44,108 nt of DNA, from assembly GCA_009840635.1 (NCBI GenBank), contig VXNL01000006.1, positions 1-44,108 on the forward strand. The letters are read 5' to 3'. Shown here piece by piece: positions 16,958 through 24,699 of the stretch (within the stretch, counting starts at the first letter, position 1; the number at the start of each line of letters is the position of its first letter). Source of the stretch: Acidobacteriota bacterium. Lineage in GTDB: Bacteria > Acidobacteriota > Vicinamibacteria > Marinacidobacterales > Marinacidobacteraceae. A program made the translations under genes and the position numbers. The notes below the pieces were generated by a model. That model was not told where the DNA came from and searched no databases. It saw nothing but the letters and a program-made list of their open reading frames with translations.

Positions 16958-18538
16958 TCAGGAAGCCACCGCCGGGCGGCGCGAGCGCCATATCCAGAGC
17001 CCGAAGGCGCCCAGGCCGAAGAACATGACGAGGAGGCCGACAACTCCCCCGATGTAGGGAACTTCCACGGCCAGCACGAGGATCCCGAGCCCGAGCGCGA
17101 TTCGTCCGAGCCGCTGGACGTTTGTGGAGGCGAGTCCGAGGATTGCCTGGCCGACGACCATGGCGGCGATCACCCGGGAGGCGTAGAGGAGGAACACGTA
17201 AAGCATGCCGACGGCGAACGCGAGCGGCAGGCCGATGAAGGTGATCGCGAGCAGGATCGCCGCGAAGGGAAGTCCCACGAACAGCAGCAGTCCGAGCAGC
17301 AGCGGGGCGATGGGCCTGCCACCGATGGCGGCCATGGCTCCGAGGGGCCCGGAGGCAAGGAGAACGAGGACGAGTCCGAGAGCCAGTCCCATGCCCCAGC
17401 GCGTCGCAATGCTCATGACTTCGTCCCACACGCTGGCTTCCTCCGGCTCCGGCTCGGACCACTCCACTGGAGGCGCTCCGGGCTCGCGCTCGGGTTCCGA
17501 GGGTCCGGTATAGCTGGCGCTGCCGCCGATGGATGCGCTCGAACCGAGATGCAGTTCTTCACCACTGAACTCGAGGTCGCCTTCGATCGGGGCGTTTACC
17601 TCCAGCCGGCTTCCCCCGGCGAGAACTGAGCCGCCGACCGGCCCCGCCACGGACAGCCGATCGCCCGCCATCATGATGCCGCCTCCCACGCTAGCCCCCG
17701 CAAGGATCGAGACCCGTTCTCCCGCGGCCGCAAGCCCCCGGCCGAGATCCCCCGCGATCCGGACCGTCTGAGCGGCGCCCCGAAGGCTGAGGCCAACGCT
17801 GCCGTCCACGATCAGCTCGTTTCCAAATCCGAAGACGTCACCGTCCACGCGCCCGCTGATGATCAGGGCGCGGCCCGCGAAATACAGATCCCCGCGCACC
17901 GTGCCGGCGACCGCGGCTTCGTCGCAGAGGAGGAGCAGGTCGTCGTCCACCACCTGTTCCGGCGCGATGCGGCACCGCGCGGACTCCCCGGCGATCACCT
18001 CGAGCGCTTCGGCGGGCGCGCTCACGGCGCCGAGTCCGGGGATCAGCGCCGCCAGCAGCAGCGGCATGACGCCGGCGCGCGGGCGGCGGATGGCGTTGGA
18101 AGCCAGGGCGATACCGATAAGGGTCATGATGACGATGCCTCCGTAGGCAATCTGTAGTCCGATCTGCTGGACGTCCAGCAGGGAGAGAAGGCGGAACCCG
18201 AGATCCGACAGCACGGGAAGGGCGTCCGGCATGGGCGTTTCCGCCGCCGCTTCGCCGACTCCGGTAAAGAAACGCCGCACCGCGACGAGGCCCAGCGAGA
18301 GCACGAGTCCAGCGGCCACCACCCAGCCGAGTTCACGCGACATTTCGCGTTCACGCACCACCTCGGGCGCCGCCGCCGCCCGCAGAAGGTCGCTTTCCCG
18401 GCGAAGCCCCTCATAGAGCCGGTGGCAGGAGAAGCAGCGGGTCAGGTGCGACCGTGCCGCCGCCGCCTCGGCCCGGGACAGCTCCTCGTCGATCAGGGCG
18501 AGGAGTTTCAGTTCCGGGAGGTGCTGGACGTCGGCCAT
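16958..18538 (-). CDS. putative membrane anti-sigma factor with bactofilin-like beta-helix and C-terminal membrane domain
   Basis: The 526-residue protein is mosaic. Residues 1-45 hold a zinc-binding anti-sigma-like motif H31-LTR-C35-FS-C38. Hydrophobic helices follow near 68-88, 115-140 and 150-165. Residues about 175-330 are repetitive short beta strands (GTVRGDLYFAGRALIISG, GDVFGFGNELIVDGSV, GGSVLAGGSRLEVNAPIEGDLEF) like bactofilin or polymer-forming domains. A Pro/Glu linker and four C-terminal membrane helices (about 375-520) end it. The start overlaps the sigma-factor stop (TGATG), as expected for a sigma/anti-sigma pair. An envelope-stress sensor is inferred. Confidence 0.75.
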   Translation of the reverse strand: MADVQHLPELKLLALIDEELSRAEAAAARSHLTRCFSCHRLYEGLRRESDLLRAAAAPEVVREREMSRELGWVVAAGLVLSLGLVAVRRFFTGVGEAAAETPMPDALPVLSDLGFRLLSLLDVQQIGLQIAYGGIVIMTLIGIALASNAIRRPRAGVMPLLLAALIPGLGAVSAPAEALEVIAGESARCRIAPEQVVDDDLLLLCDEAAVAGTVRGDLYFAGRALIISGRVDGDVFGFGNELIVDGSVGLSLRGAAQTVRIAGDLGRGLAAAGERVSILAGASVGGGIMMAGDRLSVAGPVGGSVLAGGSRLEVNAPIEGDLEFSGEELHLGSSASIGGSASYTGPSEPEREPGAPPVEWSEPEPEEASVWDEVMSIATRWGMGLALGLVLVLLASGPLGAMAAIGGRPIAPLLLGLLLFVGLPFAAILLAITFIGLPLAFAVGMLYVFLLYASRVIAAMVVGQAILGLASTNVQRLGRIALGLGILVLAVEVPYIGGVVGLLVMFFGLGAFGLWIWRSRRPAVAS

Positions 18539-19155
18539 CACTCGATCCCCTCGCCGGCGAGCCGGTCCCGCATCCGGCGCCGACCCCGCAGCAGCAGCAC
18601 TCCCACGTTCGTGCGGGTGATGCCGAGGGTGTCGGCGATCTCCTGGTAGCTGAGCCCCGCGCCGTAGCGAAGGGTGAGCGCGAAGCGCTGCCGGAGCGGC
18701 AGCCCGGAGAGCGCCTCGCGGACCCGCTCCCGCCGCTCCTCGGTGACCAGTCGCTCGAGCGGGCTGGGCGAGTCGGCAGGCAGTTGCGCCGCGCCCTCGT
18801 CGTCGAGCGGCTCGGAACGGCGGTTCTTCCGCGCCTCGTCCCAGCAGCGGTTCGCGGCGATCCGGAACAGCCACGGCCCGAAGGGGCGCGACACGTCGAA
18901 GGAATCCAGCCGGAAACGGGTTTTCATCATGATCTCCGAGGCGAGGTCCTCGCCGGAGTCTCCGGGGAGCGTCCGGCGGCAGAACGCGAGCACCTGGGGA
19001 TGGAAGTGCCGGTAGAGCGCCGCCCAGGCGTCCTGGGCGGCCTTGCCGGCTTGACCGCGGTCGGCACCCTGTCTGTCGGCTTCCTGGCAGGTGCGGACGA
19101 GATCCGTGATTTCCTGATCGTGGAGCATCCCTCCGGTTCCTATACGTCCCGGCAC
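18538..19155 (-). CDS. RNA polymerase sigma factor, ECF subfamily
   Basis: The 205-residue protein has region 2 (LYRHFHPQVLAFCRRTLPGDSGEDLASEIMMKTRFRLDSFDVSRPFGPWLFRIAANRCWDEARK) and region 4 (LPLRQRFALTLRYGAGLSYQEIADTLGITRTNVGVLLLRGRRRMRDRL). It should direct RNA polymerase to specific promoters when released by the coupled anti-sigma protein. The start is uncertain. GTG 19155 gives the full ORF. ATG 19128 lies only one base after a GGAGG, too close for normal initiation, so 19155 is kept. It is divergent from the ABC membrane protein. Confidence 0.88.
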   Translation of the reverse strand: MPGRIGTGGMLHDQEITDLVRTCQEADRQGADRGQAGKAAQDAWAALYRHFHPQVLAFCRRTLPGDSGEDLASEIMMKTRFRLDSFDVSRPFGPWLFRIAANRCWDEARKNRRSEPLDDEGAAQLPADSPSPLERLVTEERRERVREALSGLPLRQRFALTLRYGAGLSYQEIADTLGITRTNVGVLLLRGRRRMRDRLAGEGIE

Positions 19156-19229
19156 GACGGAAGTTACAGCGCGGGGCGCGGCCCCTCCTCGCTTGTGCGA
19201 TGCTCCCGCGCTCGCAGGAGGCTCCGAGA

Positions 19230-20063
19230 GTGCGCAAGCTGTTGCGGCGTTTCGCCGGCCGGTTCGTGCTGACGCTGTCCCTGGTCCTGCTGGAAGCCGC
19301 GGGCTGGACCCTGTTTCCGCTCGTCATCGGCCGCGCCATCGACAGCGTCCTGGCGGACTCGGTGCGCGGCCTCTACGAGTTCGCTGCGCTCGGCATCGGC
19401 GTCATGGGCCTCGGAATCGCCCGGCGCTTCGTGGACAGCCGGGCCTACGGGCGTGTCTTCCGCCGGTTGGGAGAAGAACTTGTCGTTCAGGATTCGGGGG
19501 GCAGCACTTCAACCAAGGCGGCGCGCCTCGGGATGCTCCAGGAATTCGTCGAGTTCTTCGAGAACCAGGTTCCCGGCCTTATCACCGGGATCATCGGCCT
19601 CGGCGGCACGCTTCTCATTCTGTCGGCGCTGAACCGGCCGGTCTTCTTCGGTTGTCTCGCCGTCACCGCCGTGAGCGCTGCTGTCTATGCCCTGACGGGC
19701 AAGCTGACCACTCGGTACAACCAGGGATTCAACGACGAACGCGAACGGCAGGTGGATGCGGTCGAGAGCGGCGACCCCGCCCGGGTCGGCGGACATCTCC
19801 GGGCGCTCATGCGCTGGAACATCAAACTCTCGGACCTGGAGGCAGTCAACTTCGGGGTGGTGTGGCTCTTCCTGATGGGTCTGCTGGTCTTCTCGATCGG
19901 ATCGGCTGCGGAGCGGACCGTCGAGTACGGCACGGTCTTCGCCGTCGTGATGTACGTCTTCCAGTTCACCGACTCCGTGATCGTCCTGCCGCTCTACTAC
20001 CAGCAGTGGCTGCGGTTGCGGGAGATTTCGGGTCGGCTGGGCGCGATCTCAGCGGTGGCTTGA
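19230..20063 (+). CDS. ABC transporter six-transmembrane domain protein, no ATPase domain
   Basis: The 277-residue protein is a lone ABC membrane domain. It has helices near the N-terminus (FVLTLSLVLLEAAGWTLFPLVIG), the FVDSRAYGRVFRRLGEELV coupling segment, and hydrophobic stretches about residues 120-160 and 215-265. It ends at residue 277 with no Walker A or signature motif. This matches the short ABC_membrane_3 type proteins, not a broken exporter, since the frame is intact and the stop clean. The chosen start GTG 19230 has AGGAGG eight bases upstream (19216-19221); an ATG at 19200 would put that site inside the gene. Confidence 0.75.
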   Translation: MRKLLRRFAGRFVLTLSLVLLEAAGWTLFPLVIGRAIDSVLADSVRGLYEFAALGIGVMGLGIARRFVDSRAYGRVFRRLGEELVVQDSGGSTSTKAARLGMLQEFVEFFENQVPGLITGIIGLGGTLLILSALNRPVFFGCLAVTAVSAAVYALTGKLTTRYNQGFNDERERQVDAVESGDPARVGGHLRALMRWNIKLSDLEAVNFGVVWLFLMGLLVFSIGSAAERTVEYGTVFAVVMYVFQFTDSVIVLPLYYQQWLRLREISGRLGAISAVA

Positions 20064-20115
20064 AGTTGTCGAGACTGGGTGGGTTTGCGATACAAGCGGT
20101 GCGGAGCGCCGCGCG

Positions 20116-20175
20116 TGCCGGCTGAAGCCGGCGTTCCAAGCCGTACGGGCCGTCCAGTCTGAAGACGGGCGCTCC
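20116..20175 (+). repeat. REP-like palindromic element, copy C
   Basis: Bases 20116-20148 hold TGCCGGC-tga-AGCCGGCG, TTCC and GCCGTACGG. The 33 bases are the exact reverse complement of 16331-16363. A GTCTGAAGAC motif eight bases later mirrors a GTCTTCAGAC near 16228. The region fills the gap between the ABC membrane gene and the PDZ-hydrolase gene. Confidence 0.75.
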
Positions 20176-20206
20176 CGACCGCTCGGCGTCTCCTAGAATC
20201 CCGGCG

Positions 20207-21526
20207 ATGCGAGTCCTGCACCGGAGGCTTCTGATCGTCTCCGCGGTGGTCCTGGCGCTCGTCCCGGTGGCGTTCGGGATCCGGCTGCTCGACCGGATGG
20301 CGCTGGCCTACACCACCGGGCTCCGCCGGAGCGTGGACAGCCCCGGATTCGGCGGGGTCATGCCGCCCGCCGACGGACCTCCGCCCGGGGTGGCGTTCCT
20401 CGGGTTCTCCCGGCCCGCCGAGGACGCTGCGGGGTTCGTGATGCGCCGGGTCACCGCCCAGGCCCGGGAGTCCGGACTCCGGGACGGCGACCGGGTCACC
20501 GCGGTGGACGGGGTCGGCTACTCGGACGCGCGGGAAGCGATGGGGGGACTCATCAGCACCCGGATCGCGGGCGAAACGGTGGACCTCACCGTCATGCGCG
20601 GCGGCGAGGAACTCACCCTGCCGCTCCGTCTCTCGCGCTACGTGCGGCATCCGGGGGACCTCGGATTGCCGTTCGAGGAGGTCGCCGTGGCATCGGGAAG
20701 CGGCCACACCCTGCGGGGGTGGTGGATCCCGCCCCCCGAGGACAGCGACGGCCGGTCCGTGGTCTGGGTGCACGGCGCCCATTCCTCGCGATACCAGGCG
20801 CTCGACCACGGCGCGGAGTTCCTGCACGCGCGGGGCTACGGGATTCTCACGATGGATCTCTCGGGCCGCGGTTCCAGCGACGGCGAATACATCACCTACA
20901 CCTGGAACGAGCGCCACGACGTCCGCTCGATGGTGGGCTACCTGCGCTCGCGCCCCGACACCGACGCGACGCGGGTGGTCGTCTTCGGAACCTCGAACGG
21001 CGCCGCGTCCGCGATCTACGCGGCTGCCGCCCTAGGCGACCTTCCCGCGCTCGCGCTCGACGCCCCCTACGCCGACCTCTGGCGGGCGGCCGGCTCCATG
21101 CTCGAAATGCGGGGAGGAATACCGGCCCTCCGGGGGCCGCTCGCCCTCTTCGTGCGGGCCCGGACCGGCCTCCGCATCCGTGAGGTCCGGCCCATCGAGG
21201 TCATCGCGGACATTCCGGGTCCCGTCCTGTTCCTGCACGGCGACCGGGACCGGCAGGTTCCCCCCGAGCACAGCCTTGAACTCCACGAGGCCCGGATGGA
21301 AGCCGGGTTGCCCTCCCGGCGGTGGGTCCTCCCGGGCGGCGAACACGGCTTCGACGCCTATCCGCTCCCCGGCATCTTCTGGAACCGGATCGCGGACTTC
21401 TTCGACGACGCGCTCGGCGGCCGCCCTCCGGGGCGGGAACTCGGAGGGCCGGCTCCCGACACCCTCGACGATCCGCTGTGGACGAGTGGCGGCCAGAACG
21501 GAAACGATCGCGGAGGAAACCGTTGA
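20207..21526 (+). CDS. membrane-anchored PDZ - alpha/beta hydrolase fusion
   Basis: The 439-residue protein has an N-terminal membrane/signal segment (LLIVSAVVLALVPVAFGI, residues 7-25). A PDZ-like domain follows at about 75-150 (GFVMRRVTAQARESGLRDGDRVTAVDGVGYSDAREAMGGL, then ETVDLTVMRGGEELTLPL). An alpha/beta hydrolase makes up about 160-415. Hydrolase motifs: VVWVHGAHSS, LDLSGRGSSDGEY-like MDLSGRGSS, nucleophile GTS263NGAAS, LFLHGDRDRQVPPE and GEHGF for the His. The last 25 residues are a polar tail. PDZ plus hydrolase suggests a protein that binds a peptide or chain terminus near its ester/peptide substrate. Its stop overlaps the next start. Confidence 0.8.
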   Translation: MRVLHRRLLIVSAVVLALVPVAFGIRLLDRMALAYTTGLRRSVDSPGFGGVMPPADGPPPGVAFLGFSRPAEDAAGFVMRRVTAQARESGLRDGDRVTAVDGVGYSDAREAMGGLISTRIAGETVDLTVMRGGEELTLPLRLSRYVRHPGDLGLPFEEVAVASGSGHTLRGWWIPPPEDSDGRSVVWVHGAHSSRYQALDHGAEFLHARGYGILTMDLSGRGSSDGEYITYTWNERHDVRSMVGYLRSRPDTDATRVVVFGTSNGAASAIYAAAALGDLPALALDAPYADLWRAAGSMLEMRGGIPALRGPLALFVRARTGLRIREVRPIEVIADIPGPVLFLHGDRDRQVPPEHSLELHEARMEAGLPSRRWVLPGGEHGFDAYPLPGIFWNRIADFFDDALGGRPPGRELGGPAPDTLDDPLWTSGGQNGNDRGGNR

Positions 21527-23940
21527 CGGGCGGAGTCCGCAACCTGGGCGCCATCGCCCTGGCGCTGTTCGCCGGCTGCGCGGCGCCCGACGCGCCGCAG
21601 CCCGCCACGATCGGGCCGGCGTCCGAATACGAGCAACTGGCGGCGCGGCTCGCCGACTTCATCCAGGCGGAGATGGAGCACAAGGGGATCCCGGCGCTCG
21701 CGCTCGCCCTCACGGACGGCGACCAGGTCGTCTGGGCGCGGGGGTTCGGCGACGCGCGGCCCGGCGTTCCGGCCGACGCGGACACGCTCTTTCGGGTCGG
21801 TTCGGTCTCGAAACTCTTCACCGACATCGCCGTGGTGGCGCGGCACGAGACCGGTGAGCTCGACCTCGATGCCGAGGTCTCGGACGTCCTCCCGGGATTC
21901 GCCCCGGCCGGCGTCCCCGACGAGGGCGGCGTCACGCTCCGCCGGCTCATGGCGCACCGTGCCGGGCTGGTCCGCGAGCCCCCGGTCGGGCACTACTTCG
22001 ACGACACCGACCCCTCACTCGCTGCAACGGTCGAAAGCCTGAACGGCGTTCCGCTCGTCTTCCCACCGGGAACGCGACAGAAGTACTCGAACGCCGGGGT
22101 CGCGGTGGTGGGCCGGGTGCTCGAGCACGCGGCCGGCAAGCCGTTCGGTCAGGCGGTGACCGAGGAGGTACTGGCGCCGCTGGGCCTGGCATCCAGCTCC
22201 TTCTCGCTGGCCAACGCCCCGGCGGAGCGGCTCGCGCACGCCTCCATGTGGAGCTACGACGGCCGCGAGTTCGCGGCTCCCGACTTCCCGCTCGGAATGG
22301 CGCCCGCCGGTTCGATGGTGACCTCGGTCCGCGACCTGGGCCGTTTCCTCACCCTGATGGCGGGAGGCGAACTTCCGGGAGTCCTCGACTCGGACGCTCT
22401 CGCCGAGATGTGGCGCGTCCAGTTCCCGGGGCGTCCCGACGACCCGCACCCCACCGGATTCGGGCTCGGCTTCAACCGGAGCCGGCTGGAGACCCGAGGC
22501 GCCGCCGGCGAGATGGTTTCTCACGCGGTGGTCGGCCACGGAGGCGCGATCTACGGGTACTCCACCGAATTGGCGTTCCTGCCGGAAGCGGGTCTCGGCG
22601 CGGTGGCGGTCAGCAACGTGGACTTCACGAACGCGGTGGTCTCCCGGATCGTCCGCCTGGCGCTCGCGGCCGCACTGGGTCTCCGGGAGAACGCCGAGGT
22701 GCCGCTGCCCCGTTCTTCGCCGCTGCCCGAGGGATTGTCGAGCCGGTTGCGCGGCCTGTACGCGTCCGAATCCGGCGACCGGCTCCGGGTGCTCGCTGGC
22801 GGCGGCCGGGCCGAACTGGAGATCGGGAGCGTCACCCTGGAACTCCGCGCTTCGGAGGCACCGGGAGTGCTCATCGCCGACTCGCGGCTTTCCTTCGGCC
22901 CCGAGATCGCGGTGCGCGGCGACGACGCCGGCGAGATCCGGTCCCTGGCCCTCGACGACCGGGAGTTCCGGCGGGTCCCCGAACCCCGTCCGCCCCCTCC
23001 GGCGGCGGAGTTCCTGCCCCTGATCGGCGAGTACGGCTGGGACCACAACATCCTCTTCGTGTTCGAGCGGGACGGTGCGCTCACCGTGCTGATCGAATGG
23101 CTCGAGCGCTACCCGCTGACCGCCGACCCCGAGGATCCGGACCGCTTCCACTTCCCGGATCGGGGCCTCTATCCCGGCGAGTCGCTCCGTTTCCTCCGGG
23201 ACGCCGAAGGCCGCGTCACGGGCGCCGACCTCTCGGGAATCGTGTTCGCGCGCCGCCCCGGGCCGGCGGAAGGGACGTTCCGCATCGAGCCGCTGCTTCC
23301 GGTCGAGGAACTCCGGCGGCTCGCCGATGCCGGCTCTCCGCCCGTCGAGGAAGGGGACTTCCTCGATTCGGATCTCGCGCGGATCACCGACCTCGACCCC
23401 ACCATCCGCCTCGACGTCCGCTACGCGGGCGAAAACAACTTCATGGGGACCGCCTTCTACCAGGTTGCCGATGCCTTCCTGCAGCGTCCCGCCGCCGAGG
23501 CGCTGGCCCGCGCGCACGCGGCGCTCGAGGACCACGGCTACGGAGTCATCGTCCACGACGGCTACCGGCCCTGGCGGGTCACCAAGATGTTCTTCGACGC
23601 GACTCCCGAGCACCAGCGCATCTTCGTCGCCGATCCCGCGTCGGGATCGCGGCACAACCGGGGCGCGGCGGTGGACATCGGGCTCTACGACCTCGCGACC
23701 GGCGAGGTCCAGGTCTTCGTCTCCGGCTACGACGAGTTCTCGGAACGCGCGTTCCCCCGCTACGCCGGTGGGACCTCGGAGCAGCGCTGGCTCCGGGAAC
23801 TGGTGCGGCAGGTCATGGAGCGCGAGGGGTTCGACGTCTACGAGCACGAGTGGTGGCACTTCGACTACGGCGCGTGGGAGCGCTACGGCATCCAGAACGT
23901 GCCCCTCCACCGGATCGGGGAAGGGGACCCCGCGCCGTGA
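21523..23940 (+). CDS. lipoprotein fusion: serine beta-lactamase/PBP-like domain plus VanX-like D-Ala-D-Ala dipeptidase
   Basis: The 805-residue protein starts at TTG 21523 (GGAGG six bases upstream). Lipobox LFAG-C follows a short signal. Residues about 30-410 are a class C beta-lactamase-like serine hydrolase: S94-VS-K97 (SXXK), Y188-S-N190 (YXN) and H339-GG341 (HGG replacing KTG). Residues about 415-590 are a beta-rich linker domain. Residues about 615-800 are an M15D VanX-like dipeptidase: DGYRPW, SRH711NRGAAVD718 and E776-WWH779, the zinc and catalytic ligands. Both halves act on D-Ala-containing peptides. A membrane-anchored periplasmic enzyme that trims cell-wall peptides is inferred. 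Confidence 0.87.
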   Translation: MTGGVRNLGAIALALFAGCAAPDAPQPATIGPASEYEQLAARLADFIQAEMEHKGIPALALALTDGDQVVWARGFGDARPGVPADADTLFRVGSVSKLFTDIAVVARHETGELDLDAEVSDVLPGFAPAGVPDEGGVTLRRLMAHRAGLVREPPVGHYFDDTDPSLAATVESLNGVPLVFPPGTRQKYSNAGVAVVGRVLEHAAGKPFGQAVTEEVLAPLGLASSSFSLANAPAERLAHASMWSYDGREFAAPDFPLGMAPAGSMVTSVRDLGRFLTLMAGGELPGVLDSDALAEMWRVQFPGRPDDPHPTGFGLGFNRSRLETRGAAGEMVSHAVVGHGGAIYGYSTELAFLPEAGLGAVAVSNVDFTNAVVSRIVRLALAAALGLRENAEVPLPRSSPLPEGLSSRLRGLYASESGDRLRVLAGGGRAELEIGSVTLELRASEAPGVLIADSRLSFGPEIAVRGDDAGEIRSLALDDREFRRVPEPRPPPPAAEFLPLIGEYGWDHNILFVFERDGALTVLIEWLERYPLTADPEDPDRFHFPDRGLYPGESLRFLRDAEGRVTGADLSGIVFARRPGPAEGTFRIEPLLPVEELRRLADAGSPPVEEGDFLDSDLARITDLDPTIRLDVRYAGENNFMGTAFYQVADAFLQRPAAEALARAHAALEDHGYGVIVHDGYRPWRVTKMFFDATPEHQRIFVADPASGSRHNRGAAVDIGLYDLATGEVQVFVSGYDEFSERAFPRYAGGTSEQRWLRELVRQVMEREGFDVYEHEWWHFDYGAWERYGIQNVPLHRIGEGDPAP

Positions 23941-24662
23941 TCCTCGAACTCCTCTCCCGGGAGGGGCGGGAGGCGGCCCGCATCCGCCGCGCCGCCAAGA
24001 CGCTCACCGAGCGGTACGCGCAGCCCGAGCCGCGTATGGACGCCGCGGAACGGCTGGTGCGCATCGGAACGCCCGAAGCGATCTACCAGCTCGCCCGGCG
24101 CTTCACCATCACGTCGGGGAACCTGGAGCAGGACGACAAGGAAAAGCGCTGGGTCCGCGACCTGCTGGTCGAGCAGGGGGTCCGCGCCGCCGAACCCGTG
24201 CGGCGCTACCTGAAGGGCCACGACGAGATCACCTGGGCGATGGACGCGCTGTCGAACCTGTTGCCGGCGGACGAGTTGGCCGCGTTCCTGTTCGAAGTGC
24301 TGCAGGACGGAGATCCGGTCGCGATCCGGGGGTCCAAGGCGGTCCAGGTCCTCGACTTCCTTGCCGGTCTCGAGGCGGAGGGAATCGCCGCCGGGGTTGC
24401 GCGCTGCCTCACGAGCAGCGACGACACGGTGCGGATCGCTGCGGTGGCCGCGCTCCGGGGCTATGGGGACGAGGACACGCGGGAGGCGCTTCTCGAGGCG
24501 TTCGTCTCGGACGAAGAGGACTCCGTACGGGTGCGGATCGCCATCGCCGAACTCTTCGCGGACCTGGAGTGGGAAATCCGCGGTCATCGTCCCGGGGTCG
24601 AGCGGGTGCTTCCCGATGGCTTCCGGGTCAGCTCCCGCGGCCGCATCGTCCGGGCCGGGTAG
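23937..24662 (+). CDS. HEAT-repeat protein
   Basis: The 241-residue protein starts at GTG 23937, overlapping the previous stop by GTGA. It is a soluble alpha solenoid of HEAT-like repeats: DAAERLVRIGTPEAIYQLARRF, AMDALSNLLPADELAAFLFEVLQDGDPVAI, VARCLTSSDDTVRIAAVAALRGYGDEDTREALLEAF. The N-terminal 25 residues are highly basic. Such solenoids usually bind proteins or nucleic acid. It has no signal peptide although both neighbours do, so it is probably cytoplasmic and its place in the operon is unexplained. Confidence 0.82.
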   Translation: MILELLSREGREAARIRRAAKTLTERYAQPEPRMDAAERLVRIGTPEAIYQLARRFTITSGNLEQDDKEKRWVRDLLVEQGVRAAEPVRRYLKGHDEITWAMDALSNLLPADELAAFLFEVLQDGDPVAIRGSKAVQVLDFLAGLEAEGIAAGVARCLTSSDDTVRIAAVAALRGYGDEDTREALLEAFVSDEEDSVRVRIAIAELFADLEWEIRGHRPGVERVLPDGFRVSSRGRIVRAG

Positions 24663-24699
24663 TGGTGCGGTCAGCGGCGCGCGCCTGCCCCGCGGACTG

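Noticed and set aside
16958..19339. One 793-residue reverse protein over the sigma and anti-sigma genes
   Set aside because: The sigma factor is in a different frame. The anti-sigma protein begins at 18538 with MADVQHLPEL, overlapping the sigma stop.
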